NCBI GenBank assembly: GCA_947175225.1 | Contig: CAMWLX010000056.1 | Location: forward strand, 1 to 12,422 | Length of the DNA stretch: 12,422 bases | Direction of reading: 5' to 3' | Origin: an uncultured Porphyromonadaceae bacterium | Lineage (GTDB): Bacteria; Bacteroidota; Bacteroidia; Bacteroidales; Muribaculaceae | Part shown: positions 1 through 6,942 of the stretch, one piece after another | Layout of the letters: the number at the start of each line of letters is the position of its first letter | Position numbering within the stretch: the first letter of the stretch is position 1 | Notes under the pieces: generated by a model | Seen by the model: the letters and a program-made list of their open reading frames with translations, nothing else | Database searches by the model: none | Told to the model about the DNA's origin: nothing | Program-made: the position numbers and the translations under genes

Positions 1-45
1 CTGATGAGAGAGGCAAAAGATGCCGAAAAGATGGCGGAAGATTAA
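1..45 (+). CDS. 3' end of an unidentified gene (partial)
   Basis: The open frame from the window edge reads LMREAKDAEKMAED and then stops at TAA (43-45). Only 14 residues are visible: charged, Ala/Glu-rich and probably helical. That is too little to assign a family. The next gene on the same strand starts about 100 bases downstream, after an AT-rich spacer. Confidence 0.5.
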   Translation: MMREAKDAEKMAED

Positions 46-113
46 TAAAAAGAATCTTTGGTTTAACTCTTCATTGTAATTTTTTTAATTCGTAAATAAG
101 TTTAAACAACTTC

Positions 114-146
114 TAATTCTAAATTCTACATTCAAAATTCAAAATT
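114..146 (+). repeat. 7-base tandem repeat abutting a start codon
   Basis: Consecutive heptamers TAATTCT, AAATTCT, ACATTCA and AAATTCA, then a partial AAATT, run without a gap into the ATG at 147. The whole leader immediately before the methyltransferase gene is made of this imperfect period-7 array. It is read directly from the sequence; any effect on translation or copy-number variation is inference. Confidence 0.7.
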
Positions 147-674
147 ATGAAAAAAAAGACTATAGCAGAGCTGACTATTTGCAGCGTTGAGGAATATCGC
201 GAGGTGGAGAAACTCCCCTTTGCAGTGTTGCTTGATAACGTGCGCTCTATGCAGAATGTAGGCTCGATATTGCGTACATCCGATGCTTTTCTTGCCAGCG
301 AGTTAATTATGGCAGGCATAACGGGCGTCCCTCCTCATAAAGAGATAAGCAAGACTGCCCTCGGAGCTGAAGACTCTGTTAGGTGGCGTTATGTGGAGGA
401 TGCCGTGAATGAATGTGCCCGAATGAAAGAAGAGAGTTGGAAAATATGTGTGCTTGAGCAGGCACATGGTAGCATCGACCTTATGAAGTTTCATGCTGAA
501 GAAGGAGAAAAGTATCTTCTTGTGGTAGGCAATGAAGTGTCGGGAGTGAATCAGGCAATAGTGGATATGGCTGATATTATCCTTGAGATCCCTATGCATG
601 GAGTCAAGCACAGCCTTAATGTGGCAGTGAGTGCAGGCATGGCCATGCTTGTCATCAATGATAAATTAAAGTAG
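147..674 (+). CDS. SpoU/TrmH-family RNA methyltransferase (SPOUT fold)
   Basis: This is a 175-residue SPOUT-type, SAM-dependent methyltransferase expected to 2'-O-methylate ribose in tRNA or rRNA in the cytoplasm. All three SpoU motifs are visible. Motif 1 is around residues 30-44 (LDNVRSMQNVGSILRTSDAF, with the NxGxxxR core). Motif 2 is at 125-133 (LVVGNEVSG). Motif 3 is at 148-162 (IPMHGVKHSLNVAVS). The last two form the trefoil knot that binds S-adenosylmethionine. The length equals the catalytic domain alone, with no N-terminal substrate-binding extension, as in TrmL/TrmH-like proteins. The ATG at 147 is chosen because the protein starts only about 25 residues before the first conserved strand. 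The exact target nucleotide cannot be read from the sequence. It lies 58 bases before the next gene. Confidence 0.9.
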   Translation: MKKKTIAELTICSVEEYREVEKLPFAVLLDNVRSMQNVGSILRTSDAFLASELIMAGITGVPPHKEISKTALGAEDSVRWRYVEDAVNECARMKEESWKICVLEQAHGSIDLMKFHAEEGEKYLLVVGNEVSGVNQAIVDMADIILEIPMHGVKHSLNVAVSAGMAMLVINDKLK

Positions 675-732
675 ACCTTAACTTTTGTAGAGTTGATTTG
701 TTAAGAATTTATAATTAATAAATTACTTCATT

Positions 733-1185
733 ATGAAAAAGAAATTACTCTATTTGCCTCTTTTTGCAGTGCTGATGCTTATTTTGCCATCTTGTGGCGA
801 TATCAATTATTGGGATCCGGAACCTCCAGGGGGTTGGAACGATACATTCTATGACCAGCAACTTAACGGATGCTGGCAGCTTTATCAGGTCAATTCTGAC
901 TATGTGAGAGGCGACCAAGTGAATTATATGTATTTTAACGGAGACGGACGCGGCACATATTTCTATTATGACCATGGATACCAGGAGACGGAAAGACTCG
1001 CCTATTGGTGCCAACGCCCTGTAGGAGGCGCAACCACATTACAGATTAACATCCAGTATGAATACGGCAATCCTTCTACGATGAACTACTGGTTTAGCGA
1101 TGGCAACACCCTATGGATGCAATGGCGCAACTCCTACGGCGTCCAGACCTACGTCTACAAATACATCAACCGCATCCCTTGGTAA
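733..1185 (+). CDS. Small secreted lipoprotein, lipocalin-like in character (unknown function)
   Basis: This 150-residue protein has a classic signal peptidase II signal: Lys-rich start, hydrophobic stretch at about 5-19 and lipobox LPSC, with the lipidated cysteine at residue 21. The acidic DINYWDPEP after the cysteine is typical of Bacteroidota lipoproteins sorted beyond the inner membrane. The mature part is rich in Tyr, Trp, Asn and Gly with alternating strand-like segments (GCWQLYQV, YMYFNGDGRGTYFYY, TLQINIQYEYG, TYVYKYI). A small beta-barrel of the lipocalin-like type is plausible but not proven. The two internal cysteines (CWQ and YWCQ) might pair. No catalytic motif is visible. I do not recognise a named family, and the partner genes give no clear clue. 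Confidence 0.8.
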   Translation: MKKKLLYLPLFAVLMLILPSCGDINYWDPEPPGGWNDTFYDQQLNGCWQLYQVNSDYVRGDQVNYMYFNGDGRGTYFYYDHGYQETERLAYWCQRPVGGATTLQINIQYEYGNPSTMNYWFSDGNTLWMQWRNSYGVQTYVYKYINRIPW

Positions 1186-1203
1186 ACCGCATCGCCCGTA
1201 ATA

Positions 1204-1220
1204 AGCGCAGGAACTGCGCT
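1204..1220 (+). other. Short stem-loop after the lipoprotein gene
   Basis: AGCGCAG and CTGCGCT form a perfect 7-bp stem around GAA, 19 bases after the stop at 1185. No T-tract follows, so it is not a standard intrinsic terminator. It may stabilise the mRNA 3' end. Confidence 0.4.
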
Positions 1221-1284
1221 AAAGAATTGGAACTAAAATTGAGATTGCGAAACTTAAATAAATGATTAATGATAGTATAAAAGT

Positions 1285-1320
1285 CCTTAAGGGGATTATG
1301 CTCCTTAAGGCTTTTTATTT
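1285..1320 (+). terminator. Intrinsic terminator or attenuator just upstream of the CDF gene
   Basis: CCTTAAGGGG (1285-1294) pairs with CTCCTTAAGG (1301-1310) across the loop ATTATG. The stem is 10 bp with one G.T wobble, and CTTTTTATTT follows directly. The structure is a textbook Rho-independent terminator. It ends only 6 bases before the start codon at 1327, so it either ends the upstream transcript or acts as an attenuator in the leader of the transporter gene. Confidence 0.8.
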
Positions 1321-1326
1321 ATAATT

Positions 1327-2265
1327 GTGAATATGGAGCAAGATAGCATGATGGAAGATGCTTCTGCGAAGGAAGTCAAACTGGGAAGGAAAGTGACATG
1401 GGTCGGATTTTGGACCAATGCCCTTCTTTCTCTTTTCAAGATAATAGCAGGCGTAGTAGGCCGGTCGTCTGCAATGGTCGCCGATGGCATTCACTCTGCA
1501 TCTGATTTGCTTACAGACGTAGCTGTCATAGTTGTAATAGGCGCCTCACGCAAGAAAGCTGATTCCTCTCATTCATACGGCCATGGCAAGATAGAGACTT
1601 TTGTCACTTTCCTTATTGCAGTATTGCTTGCTGTGGTAGGTATAGGTATCTTGGTAGATGGAGTGACACGTGCCATTGACTTTTTTAAAGGAGGAGAAAT
1701 TCCGGAACCAAATTGGATTGCCTTTTCAATGGCAATAATTTCCATTTTAGTAAAAGAATGGTTGTTTCGCTACACTCGCAGTGCCGCAAGAAAGATATCC
1801 TCTCCGGCGATGGAAGCAAACGCATGGCATCATCGATCGGATGCTTTTTCATCTATAGCTACTCTTATAGGCATTTCCGGGGCTATGTTTCTTGGTCCAA
1901 AATGGCGCTTCCTTGACCCCGTGGCAGCGGTGTTTGTAAGTGTCTTGATTATAGTCATGGCTTCAAAGATGGCATCATCTTCTGTAAAGGAATTGCTGGA
2001 GGCTTCTCTTCCTCAGGAGGAATCGGATAGGATAAAGGAAATAATAAAGTCAACTCCCGGAGTAAAAGACTTCCATCGGTTTCGTTCAAGAAGCAATGGC
2101 AACACTAAGATAGTAGACCTTCACATAAAGCTTGACCCGGACATTTCATTGAAAAAGGCACATGATATTGCCACTACCGTTGAAAACAATATAAAAAAGG
2201 AATATGATCCGATAGTGGTCAATATTCATATGGAGCCATATTATCCTCAAGCATCGTATGATTAA
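1327..2265 (+). CDS. Cation diffusion facilitator (CDF) family metal efflux transporter
   Basis: This 312-residue inner-membrane antiporter is predicted to export divalent metal (Zn2+, Fe2+ or similar) in exchange for protons. The first transmembrane segments lie near residues 27-45 and 48-72. The transmembrane-2 metal site is in ADGIHSASDLLTD (H56 and D60; HxxxD where YiiP has DxxxD). The transmembrane-5 site is in WHHRSDAFSS (H168 and D172). A His-rich loop SHSYGHGKIE lies at 81-90. The cytoplasmic C-terminal domain (about 220-305) has the usual alpha-beta layout and ends HIKLD...VVNIHMEP. The reading frame begins at GTG 1327; ATG at 1333, 1348 or 1351 are alternatives. The terminator-like hairpin immediately upstream makes its 5' end unusual. 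Metal specificity cannot be assigned from these residues alone. The GH43 gene follows after 39 bases. Confidence 0.93.
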   Translation: MNMEQDSMMEDASAKEVKLGRKVTWVGFWTNALLSLFKIIAGVVGRSSAMVADGIHSASDLLTDVAVIVVIGASRKKADSSHSYGHGKIETFVTFLIAVLLAVVGIGILVDGVTRAIDFFKGGEIPEPNWIAFSMAIISILVKEWLFRYTRSAARKISSPAMEANAWHHRSDAFSSIATLIGISGAMFLGPKWRFLDPVAAVFVSVLIIVMASKMASSSVKELLEASLPQEESDRIKEIIKSTPGVKDFHRFRSRSNGNTKIVDLHIKLDPDISLKKAHDIATTVENNIKKEYDPIVVNIHMEPYYPQASYD

Positions 2266-2304
2266 ATAATCAGAGAATTATCTTTTCAATTTTACAATAT
2301 CATT

Positions 2305-3612
2305 ATGAAACGTGGAATCTTTTCGATCATACTGTCAATCGCTAATCTCGCAGTAGCGGAAAACGTAATCAGAAACGGCGTGCCATGGTTTGATACCGAT
2401 GGCAACATTGTAAATGCTCATGGAGCATGCATAGTGGAAGATGGTGGGAAATATTGGTTGTTTGGGGAATATAAGTCTGATGAGAGCAATGCATTCCCGG
2501 GGTTCGGATGCTACTCCTCCACCGACCTTGTCAACTGGAATTTCGAGAGAGTTGTGCTCCCTGTCCAGCCAAACGGTATATTGGGTCCGGAACGTGTCGG
2601 GGAGCGTGTAAAAGTGATGCGATGTCCATCTACCGGGGAGTATATCATGCTTATGCATGCCGACGATATGAAATATAAGGATCCTAACATTGGAATTGCA
2701 GTATGCGACCGCATAGACGGCGACTATCAGCTTCTTGGCACTATTGAATATGAAGGGGAACCGATCAAACGATGGGATATGGGAACTTTCCAAGATGAAG
2801 ATGGCACAGGCTATCTTTTGATTCATCACGGACCTATCTACAGGCTCAGCAAGGATTACAGATCGATTGAGGCAAAAATAGCTGATATCAAAGGGATGGG
2901 GGAGTCTCCTGCTATGTTCAAGAAAGATGGAATCTATTATCTTCTTACGTCTCACACCACAAGTTGGGAACGGAATGACAATTACTATTATACGGCTACT
3001 TCCATTGAAGGACCATGGGAGAAGCATTGTCTATTCTGTCCGGAAGGGTCTTTGACATATAATTCGCAATGCACTTATGTATTTCCATTGAAAAGAAACG
3101 GGGAAATCATACCGATGTATATGGGCGACCGATGGTCGTTTCCGCATCAGGCTTCGGCTGCTACATACGTTTGGCTGCCGATGCAAGCGGAGGGGACTGA
3201 GCTTTCAATACCGGAATATTGGCAAGTATGGGATATTGATGCCGTTTCCAAGGTTGAGTTGAAGGGTATGGCTACTGCGCATTCATGGGTGTCAAATACA
3301 CCCGGAGACAAACTGACTGTGCCATTCAAAGGGAAACGGATAAGTATAATCGGAAACTCGGACAACAAATCCGGATATGCATGGGTACGTATAAAGGATA
3401 AGGAAGGCTCCATACTCTATAACTCTCTCGTCGACTTCTATAGCAAAGTAGAAGATAAAGGATTGCGTTTCGTCAGCAAGACCTATCCGGAAGATGAATA
3501 TCTGCTTGAAATAGAAGTCGCCGGAGAAAATCCGGTATGGTTCAACAAAAAAGGAGACCGCTTCGGAAGCACTGACTTCTTTATCAACGTCTCAGAAACC
3601 GTTGTGGAATGA
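2305..3612 (+). CDS. Exported GH43 glycosidase, exo-beta-1,3-galactanase-like
   Basis: This 435-residue protein has a short signal peptide with a likely cleavage after AVA (about residue 18). A five-bladed-propeller GH43 domain spans about 22-315, followed by a beta-rich accessory domain at about 325-432. WFDTDGNIVNAHG (28-40), GFGCYSSTDLVNW (66-78), DMGTFQDEDGTGY (158-170), GESPAMF (199-205) and YMGDRW (272-277) match the arabinogalactan-type exo-beta-1,3-galactanases, near GH43 subfamilies 24/34. By alignment from memory with the Phanerochaete enzyme, E200 is the general acid, D158 the pKa modulator, E100 a sugar-binding acid, and Q255 occupies the catalytic-base position. The C-terminal domain may bind carbohydrate. 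The stop overlaps the next start (ATGA at 3609), so the two genes were co-transcribed. The substrate is inferred from motifs; another galactan or arabinan cannot be excluded. Confidence 0.87.
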   Translation: MKRGIFSIILSIANLAVAENVIRNGVPWFDTDGNIVNAHGACIVEDGGKYWLFGEYKSDESNAFPGFGCYSSTDLVNWNFERVVLPVQPNGILGPERVGERVKVMRCPSTGEYIMLMHADDMKYKDPNIGIAVCDRIDGDYQLLGTIEYEGEPIKRWDMGTFQDEDGTGYLLIHHGPIYRLSKDYRSIEAKIADIKGMGESPAMFKKDGIYYLLTSHTTSWERNDNYYYTATSIEGPWEKHCLFCPEGSLTYNSQCTYVFPLKRNGEIIPMYMGDRWSFPHQASAATYVWLPMQAEGTELSIPEYWQVWDIDAVSKVELKGMATAHSWVSNTPGDKLTVPFKGKRISIIGNSDNKSGYAWVRIKDKEGSILYNSLVDFYSKVEDKGLRFVSKTYPEDEYLLEIEVAGENPVWFNKKGDRFGSTDFFINVSETVVE

Positions 3613-3754
3613 AAACAAAACTGATCGCTTTAACATTATATTTCATTCTTGCTGTATCCTTTATTGGATGCGGTATAGACAATGATACCATTATCAAAGA
3701 GCAAATATCAAAGGCCGAGGAATTAAAGGAAAGCGGTAAGGAATCAGAAGCATT
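3609..3754 (+). pseudogene. Truncated lipoprotein gene (5' remnant)
   Basis: The start overlaps the GH43 stop (ATGA). The protein begins with a good lipoprotein signal, hydrophobic at 4-18 and lipobox FIGC with Cys-21. A charged helical segment follows, EQISKAEELKESGKESEAF, resembling the opening helix of tetratricopeptide-type proteins. From about residue 49 the frame (to a TGA-less run ending at TAA near 3842) is only the antisense of the RloB-like gene's 3' end. The natural coding sequence therefore appears to stop at about 3750. No continuation was found between 5826 and 6095. Most likely the gene was cut by arrival of the minus-strand module and lost its 3' part. A genuine 77-residue protein overlapping rloB by 88 bases is the less likely alternative. 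Confidence 0.6.
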
Positions 3755-4462
3755 TTATGGTATATGTCCGCTTATTAATTTACCAAGAAGTTTGCGGGTC
3801 TCACGACCTGTAAACTTTTCAATCTCTTCGCCTAACTTATAAAATTCAGTGGCAAACCACTCCAATTTGCCATTAATATCTAATCGGAAAGTTTTCCTTG
3901 CTCTTGTTATTGCCGACTGAATTCTTGCAGGATCACATTCATAATCAAAGCCTCCCGATATTAGGCTATTTATATATCGTTTGATATTTGGTTCATTCGG
4001 CACGGAATCAATATCCGGGGCATCGTCATATAAATGGTAATAGAGCCACACTTCAAAACATGGATTGCTTTGAACTACATGCCAGGCTTCGTAAGATTTA
4101 ATTTCATCGAATTGCTTAGGAATATTGACATTATTTTCAGCACAAAAATTCCTCAATGGAGCAATCTTACCTTCCTTTTCCCACGTATCTGTATCAATGA
4201 CAAACCATATTTGGTCTTTTTGGCTATAATCCAAGGTATACAACCGATTTGTGCCAAAGAATTTCTCTTTTGCTAATTCGCATAACTTCAATGGATCCGT
4301 TCCATTCTCGGATGGAATCACAATAAGCTCCAGATTTGAAGATAGACCTATAAAGAAATTCAAATACTTTATTTCAGAATCAGTACCTTCGCTTATGATA
4401 TAAATCTTACTCGCATCTTTCGATGGCACACGTTTTGTGTAGTCCCTTCTTCTCGTAATCAT
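3755..4462 (-). CDS. rloB: RloB-like TOPRIM-domain protein of an AbiL/RloAB-type defence pair
   Basis: This 235-residue protein carries RloB-family features. A basic N-terminus (RRRDYTKRVPSK) precedes YIISEGTDSEIKYLNFF, whose EG at residues 25-26 and E30 give the TOPRIM-like glutamate. WFVIDTDTW (86-94) supplies the acidic DxD pair. NPCFEVWLYYHL (133-144) is the family's characteristic block. The acidic pattern suggests a metal-dependent nuclease or nucleotidyl-type active site, but activity is inferred. Its ATG follows the ATPase stop by one base (TGATATG), so the two are translationally coupled. RloB next to a COG1106 ATPase is known from restriction-linked loci (RloA/RloB) and from the lactococcal abortive-infection system AbiL. 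The 3' end abuts the truncated lipoprotein gene directly. Confidence 0.85.
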   Translation of the reverse strand: MITRRRDYTKRVPSKDASKIYIISEGTDSEIKYLNFFIGLSSNLELIVIPSENGTDPLKLCELAKEKFFGTNRLYTLDYSQKDQIWFVIDTDTWEKEGKIAPLRNFCAENNVNIPKQFDEIKSYEAWHVVQSNPCFEVWLYYHLYDDAPDIDSVPNEPNIKRYINSLISGGFDYECDPARIQSAITRARKTFRLDINGKLEWFATEFYKLGEEIEKFTGRETRKLLGKLISGHIP

Positions 4463-4463
4463 A

Positions 4464-5798
4464 TCACCATTTCAAATCTGATAAGTTAGACAGGAAAGGA
4501 ATACCTCCATATCGGCCATTAAGATATCCGTTTTCTATATTGGCAGTGCTATGAATATTATAGTCGCTCAATGGGTATAGTTGAGTTGATTGGTCGACAT
4601 CCTTTTGAGCAAACCAAATCTCATCCGAACGAAAGATTGATTGGTCGAGCAAACAACTCTCATGGGTGGTAAAAATAATTTGGCCTTTTGCTATGCGACT
4701 CTCTGAAATTTTGCTGATAATACTTTTTATCATTATCGGATGGATACTGCGCTCAATCTCATCTACAATAAAAACATTGTCGAGTTTTAATACAGCATAA
4801 AGCAATGGCATATATTCTATTATACGGCGAGTCCCATCCGATTCCTCAATAAAGTCAAGCTGAACTTCTCTGCCATCTGAATTGACATGAATGGGCACAA
4901 GTGTCTTAAGAATAAACAAATCATTCTCAAAAGTCATATTGGAAATCTCACCATTGGAAGACCGAAGTGTTCTAACAGTATCTGGATTACTTTTCAAGAT
5001 GGCTGAAGCCTTTATCAATCGAGGATCGCTCTTTATAACATCGTCAGTAAGCACTTCCTTTTTGACATCAAGTTTTGTGATTCCTGTGTTGAGTTCTGGA
5101 AGAATTTGATTTACGAGTACGGCAAAATCTTTATCGGTATCCAATGTATGAGGGAGTAATTCTGTGCTCATGGAAGGCACAACAACCTGCATTTTCCGAA
5201 ACCAATCAAACGCCTCTTTTACCACAGGCATTTCTTTAGGATAATAGTTCCCAAAGAAAGATATCGCAAGCATATCAGGGCGAATCATTCGTTTAGCTGT
5301 CTCTGTAAATCCAACAGCAAAACTACCATTACCTCGTGTGTTGATATATTCTTTTGCAATTTCCATATCTCCTGCTTTTCTCGAGAATATGATAGTATCA
5401 GACTTCTTCCCACTAAGATACAACTCTTCTTCCAAAATTCCGAGATTCTGAAATGCTATATGGTAATAAAATAATTTCCCTTGAGAAAAGAACTCTATCG
5501 CCAACTCGGAGGGCTCGTTTTTACCATCTGGGCTTAATTTAAAATATAGATCCTCTCGCACTGATAAATCTCCGATTTTTTCTGAGCCAACCATATTTTT
5601 CAAAAGAGCAATGCATTTTACGAGATTACTTTTACCGGCTCCGTTAGCACCATATATAGCAGACATGCGCAATGCATCCACATGGCCACACTGTATTTTG
5701 TGCCAGTCATGACGATGGCTCTTACTTGAGGGAAAAGTGTTAAACTCCATAGCGTCCTTAAAGGACATAATATTTTCGGCTGCGAATCTTAGTAGCAT
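4464..5798 (-). CDS. rloA: AAA15/COG1106-type ATPase (RloA/AbiLi-like), defence module
   Basis: This is a 444-residue ABC/SMC-like ATPase of the OLD/RecF-like overcoming group. Counted from the ATG at 5798, Walker A is GANGAGKS at about 50-57. The signature-like EESDGTRRI lies at about 318-326. Walker B FIVDEIERS lies at about 343-351. The switch histidine is in TTHES at about 377-381. The N-terminus MLLRFAAENIMSFKD is the standard opening of this family. The frame also extends 9 codons upstream to a TTG at 5825, but that codon lies inside the -7 promoter box, so 5798 is preferred. The family is thought to sense invasion and license the toxic partner, here the RloB-like protein encoded one base downstream. 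There is no HNH, reverse transcriptase or methylase gene nearby, so this is the simple two-gene form. Confidence 0.87.
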   Translation of the reverse strand: MLLRFAAENIMSFKDAMEFNTFPSSKSHRHDWHKIQCGHVDALRMSAIYGANGAGKSNLVKCIALLKNMVGSEKIGDLSVREDLYFKLSPDGKNEPSELAIEFFSQGKLFYYHIAFQNLGILEEELYLSGKKSDTIIFSRKAGDMEIAKEYINTRGNGSFAVGFTETAKRMIRPDMLAISFFGNYYPKEMPVVKEAFDWFRKMQVVVPSMSTELLPHTLDTDKDFAVLVNQILPELNTGITKLDVKKEVLTDDVIKSDPRLIKASAILKSNPDTVRTLRSSNGEISNMTFENDLFILKTLVPIHVNSDGREVQLDFIEESDGTRRIIEYMPLLYAVLKLDNVFIVDEIERSIHPIMIKSIISKISESRIAKGQIIFTTHESCLLDQSIFRSDEIWFAQKDVDQSTQLYPLSDYNIHSTANIENGYLNGRYGGIPFLSNLSDLKW

Positions 5799-5822
5799 AT
5801 CAAAATCGTTAGAATCTAACCG

Positions 5823-5854
5823 CAAAATTAAGAATATTTGCCTATATTAACAAA
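5823..5854 (-). promoter_or_regulatory. Bacteroidota-type promoter for the rloAB module
   Basis: On the minus strand TTTG (5854-5851) is followed by exactly 20 bases and then TAATTTTG (5830-5823), matching the -33 / -7 consensus of Bacteroidota. Transcription should begin near 5816-5819, giving a leader of about 20 bases before the ATG at 5798. This supports autonomous expression of the module and excludes the upstream TTG start. Confidence 0.75.
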
Positions 5855-5880
5855 TTTTTATCAAATAAAATTATCAGAAC

Positions 5881-5895
5881 CGTTAATTGTTAACG
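5881..5895. repeat. Small palindrome CGTTAA-TTG-TTAACG
   Basis: Perfect 6-bp inverted repeat about a 3-base centre, in the divergent spacer between the rloA promoter and the cupin gene. It lies about 27 bases upstream of the rloA -33 box and could be an operator. There is no further support. Confidence 0.35.
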
Positions 5896-6055
5896 TTTAC
5901 GATTTAAGTAGCTCACAAAATTAAAAGATATCTACAGTCCGAGCAGCTGCAAAGGCCTTGATATGATAACTGCGAGATTATTAAAAATTTTGATGATCTG
6001 TAATTGGGGTTGTGATTTCTGTATTTATGGTATGCGTATTTTCATTTTTAGACGT

Positions 6056-6063
6056 TAATTTTG
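6056..6063 (+). promoter_or_regulatory. -7 promoter box of the decarboxylase/cupin gene
   Basis: TAATTTTG matches the Bacteroidota -7 consensus TAnnTTTG. A weak -33 candidate, TATG at 6031-6034, lies 21 bases upstream. The predicted leader to the ATG at 6096 is about 25 bases. Confidence 0.5.
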
Positions 6064-6095
6064 TACCGGTTTTAACTGAAGTTGTTTGAGAATTT

Positions 6096-6938
6096 ATGAA
6101 AAAATATATTTTATCAATTATTGTAATTGGTTGTTCGATTATGGCAAATGCACAAAACCCAACAAAATTGACTGCCACTGAGGTCAATCCTAACCAGACT
6201 GCCGGACGTGCTCAACTTGGCGAGTTCGCTCCGAAATTTGCAGAACTCAATGATGATGTTCTTTTTGGGGAAGTCTGGAGCCGTACAGATAAATTATCTA
6301 AGAGAGATAGAAGTATAGTTACAGTGACTGCTCTTGTAGCAAGTGGCATCATTGATCAGTCTCTAAGTTTCCACCTTCAGGAGGCTAAGAGAAATGGAGT
6401 GACTAAAACAGAAATCTGCGAAGTCCTTACCCAAGTGGCTTTTTACGCCGGGTGGCCCAAGGCATGGGGAGCTTTCCGTCAGGCTGTAGAAGTATGGAAA
6501 GACAGCAACGATGCTACGGATGCAAAAGAGAAATTTGAGCAGGAATCCATTTTCCCAATCGGCGACCCCAACACAGCCTACGCTAAATATTTCATAGGAA
6601 ATAGCTATCTTGCCCCTCTTTCAGCTGACCAGGTGAATTTCTCAAATGTCACTTTCGAACCACGTTGCCGTAACAATTGGCATATTCACCGTGCTACCGA
6701 AGGGGGAGGACAGTTGCTTGTAGGTGTGGCCGGACGCGGATGGTATCAAGAGGAGGGTAAACCAGCAGTAGAAATACTTCCCGGCACAGTGATACACATT
6801 CCTGCCAACGTCAAGCACTGGCATGGAGCGGCTGCCGACAGTTGGTTTTCTCATCTTGCATTCAGTGTGCCTGGAGAAAATACCTCCAATGAATGGCTCG
6901 AACCGGTCTCCGATGAAGAATATGATAAGCTTAAATAA
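6096..6938 (+). CDS. Exported carboxymuconolactone decarboxylase-like / cupin fusion
   Basis: This 280-residue protein has a clear signal peptide (MKKYILS...MANAQ, cleaved near residue 18-20), so it acts in the periplasm. Residues about 40-130 form a CMD/AhpD-like helical domain, with the family block LSKRDRSIVTVTALVASG (67-84), then H93 and the segment EICEVLTQVAFYAGWPKAW (106-124). It lacks the CxxC of AhpD peroxidase-type members, so a peroxidase role is unlikely. Residues about 180-265 form a cupin barrel with probable metal ligands H196, H198, Q206 and H241 (NWHIH, GGGQLL, NVKHWHG). Such two-domain proteins are common in Bacteroidota, usually without a known substrate, and often sit near oxidoreductases. 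It has its own promoter box upstream and a terminator downstream, so it is probably monocistronic. Confidence 0.88.
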   Translation: MKKYILSIIVIGCSIMANAQNPTKLTATEVNPNQTAGRAQLGEFAPKFAELNDDVLFGEVWSRTDKLSKRDRSIVTVTALVASGIIDQSLSFHLQEAKRNGVTKTEICEVLTQVAFYAGWPKAWGAFRQAVEVWKDSNDATDAKEKFEQESIFPIGDPNTAYAKYFIGNSYLAPLSADQVNFSNVTFEPRCRNNWHIHRATEGGGQLLVGVAGRGWYQEEGKPAVEILPGTVIHIPANVKHWHGAAADSWFSHLAFSVPGENTSNEWLEPVSDEEYDKLK

Positions 6939-6942
6939 TAAT

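Noticed and set aside
2335..3027. A 230-residue minus-strand frame inside the GH43 gene.
   Set aside because: It is an antisense shadow of a well-supported enzyme and shows no domain of its own.
3755..3842. The C-terminal 29 residues of the lipoprotein frame as a real part of that protein.
   Set aside because: They are exactly antisense to the conserved 3' end of the RloB-like gene and have no lipoprotein-like or helical continuation.
5860..6095. A target-site duplication or missing lipoprotein 3' fragment on the right side of the defence module.
   Set aside because: All three forward frames were read and no continuation of the lipoprotein or convincing direct repeat with 3745-3755 was found.
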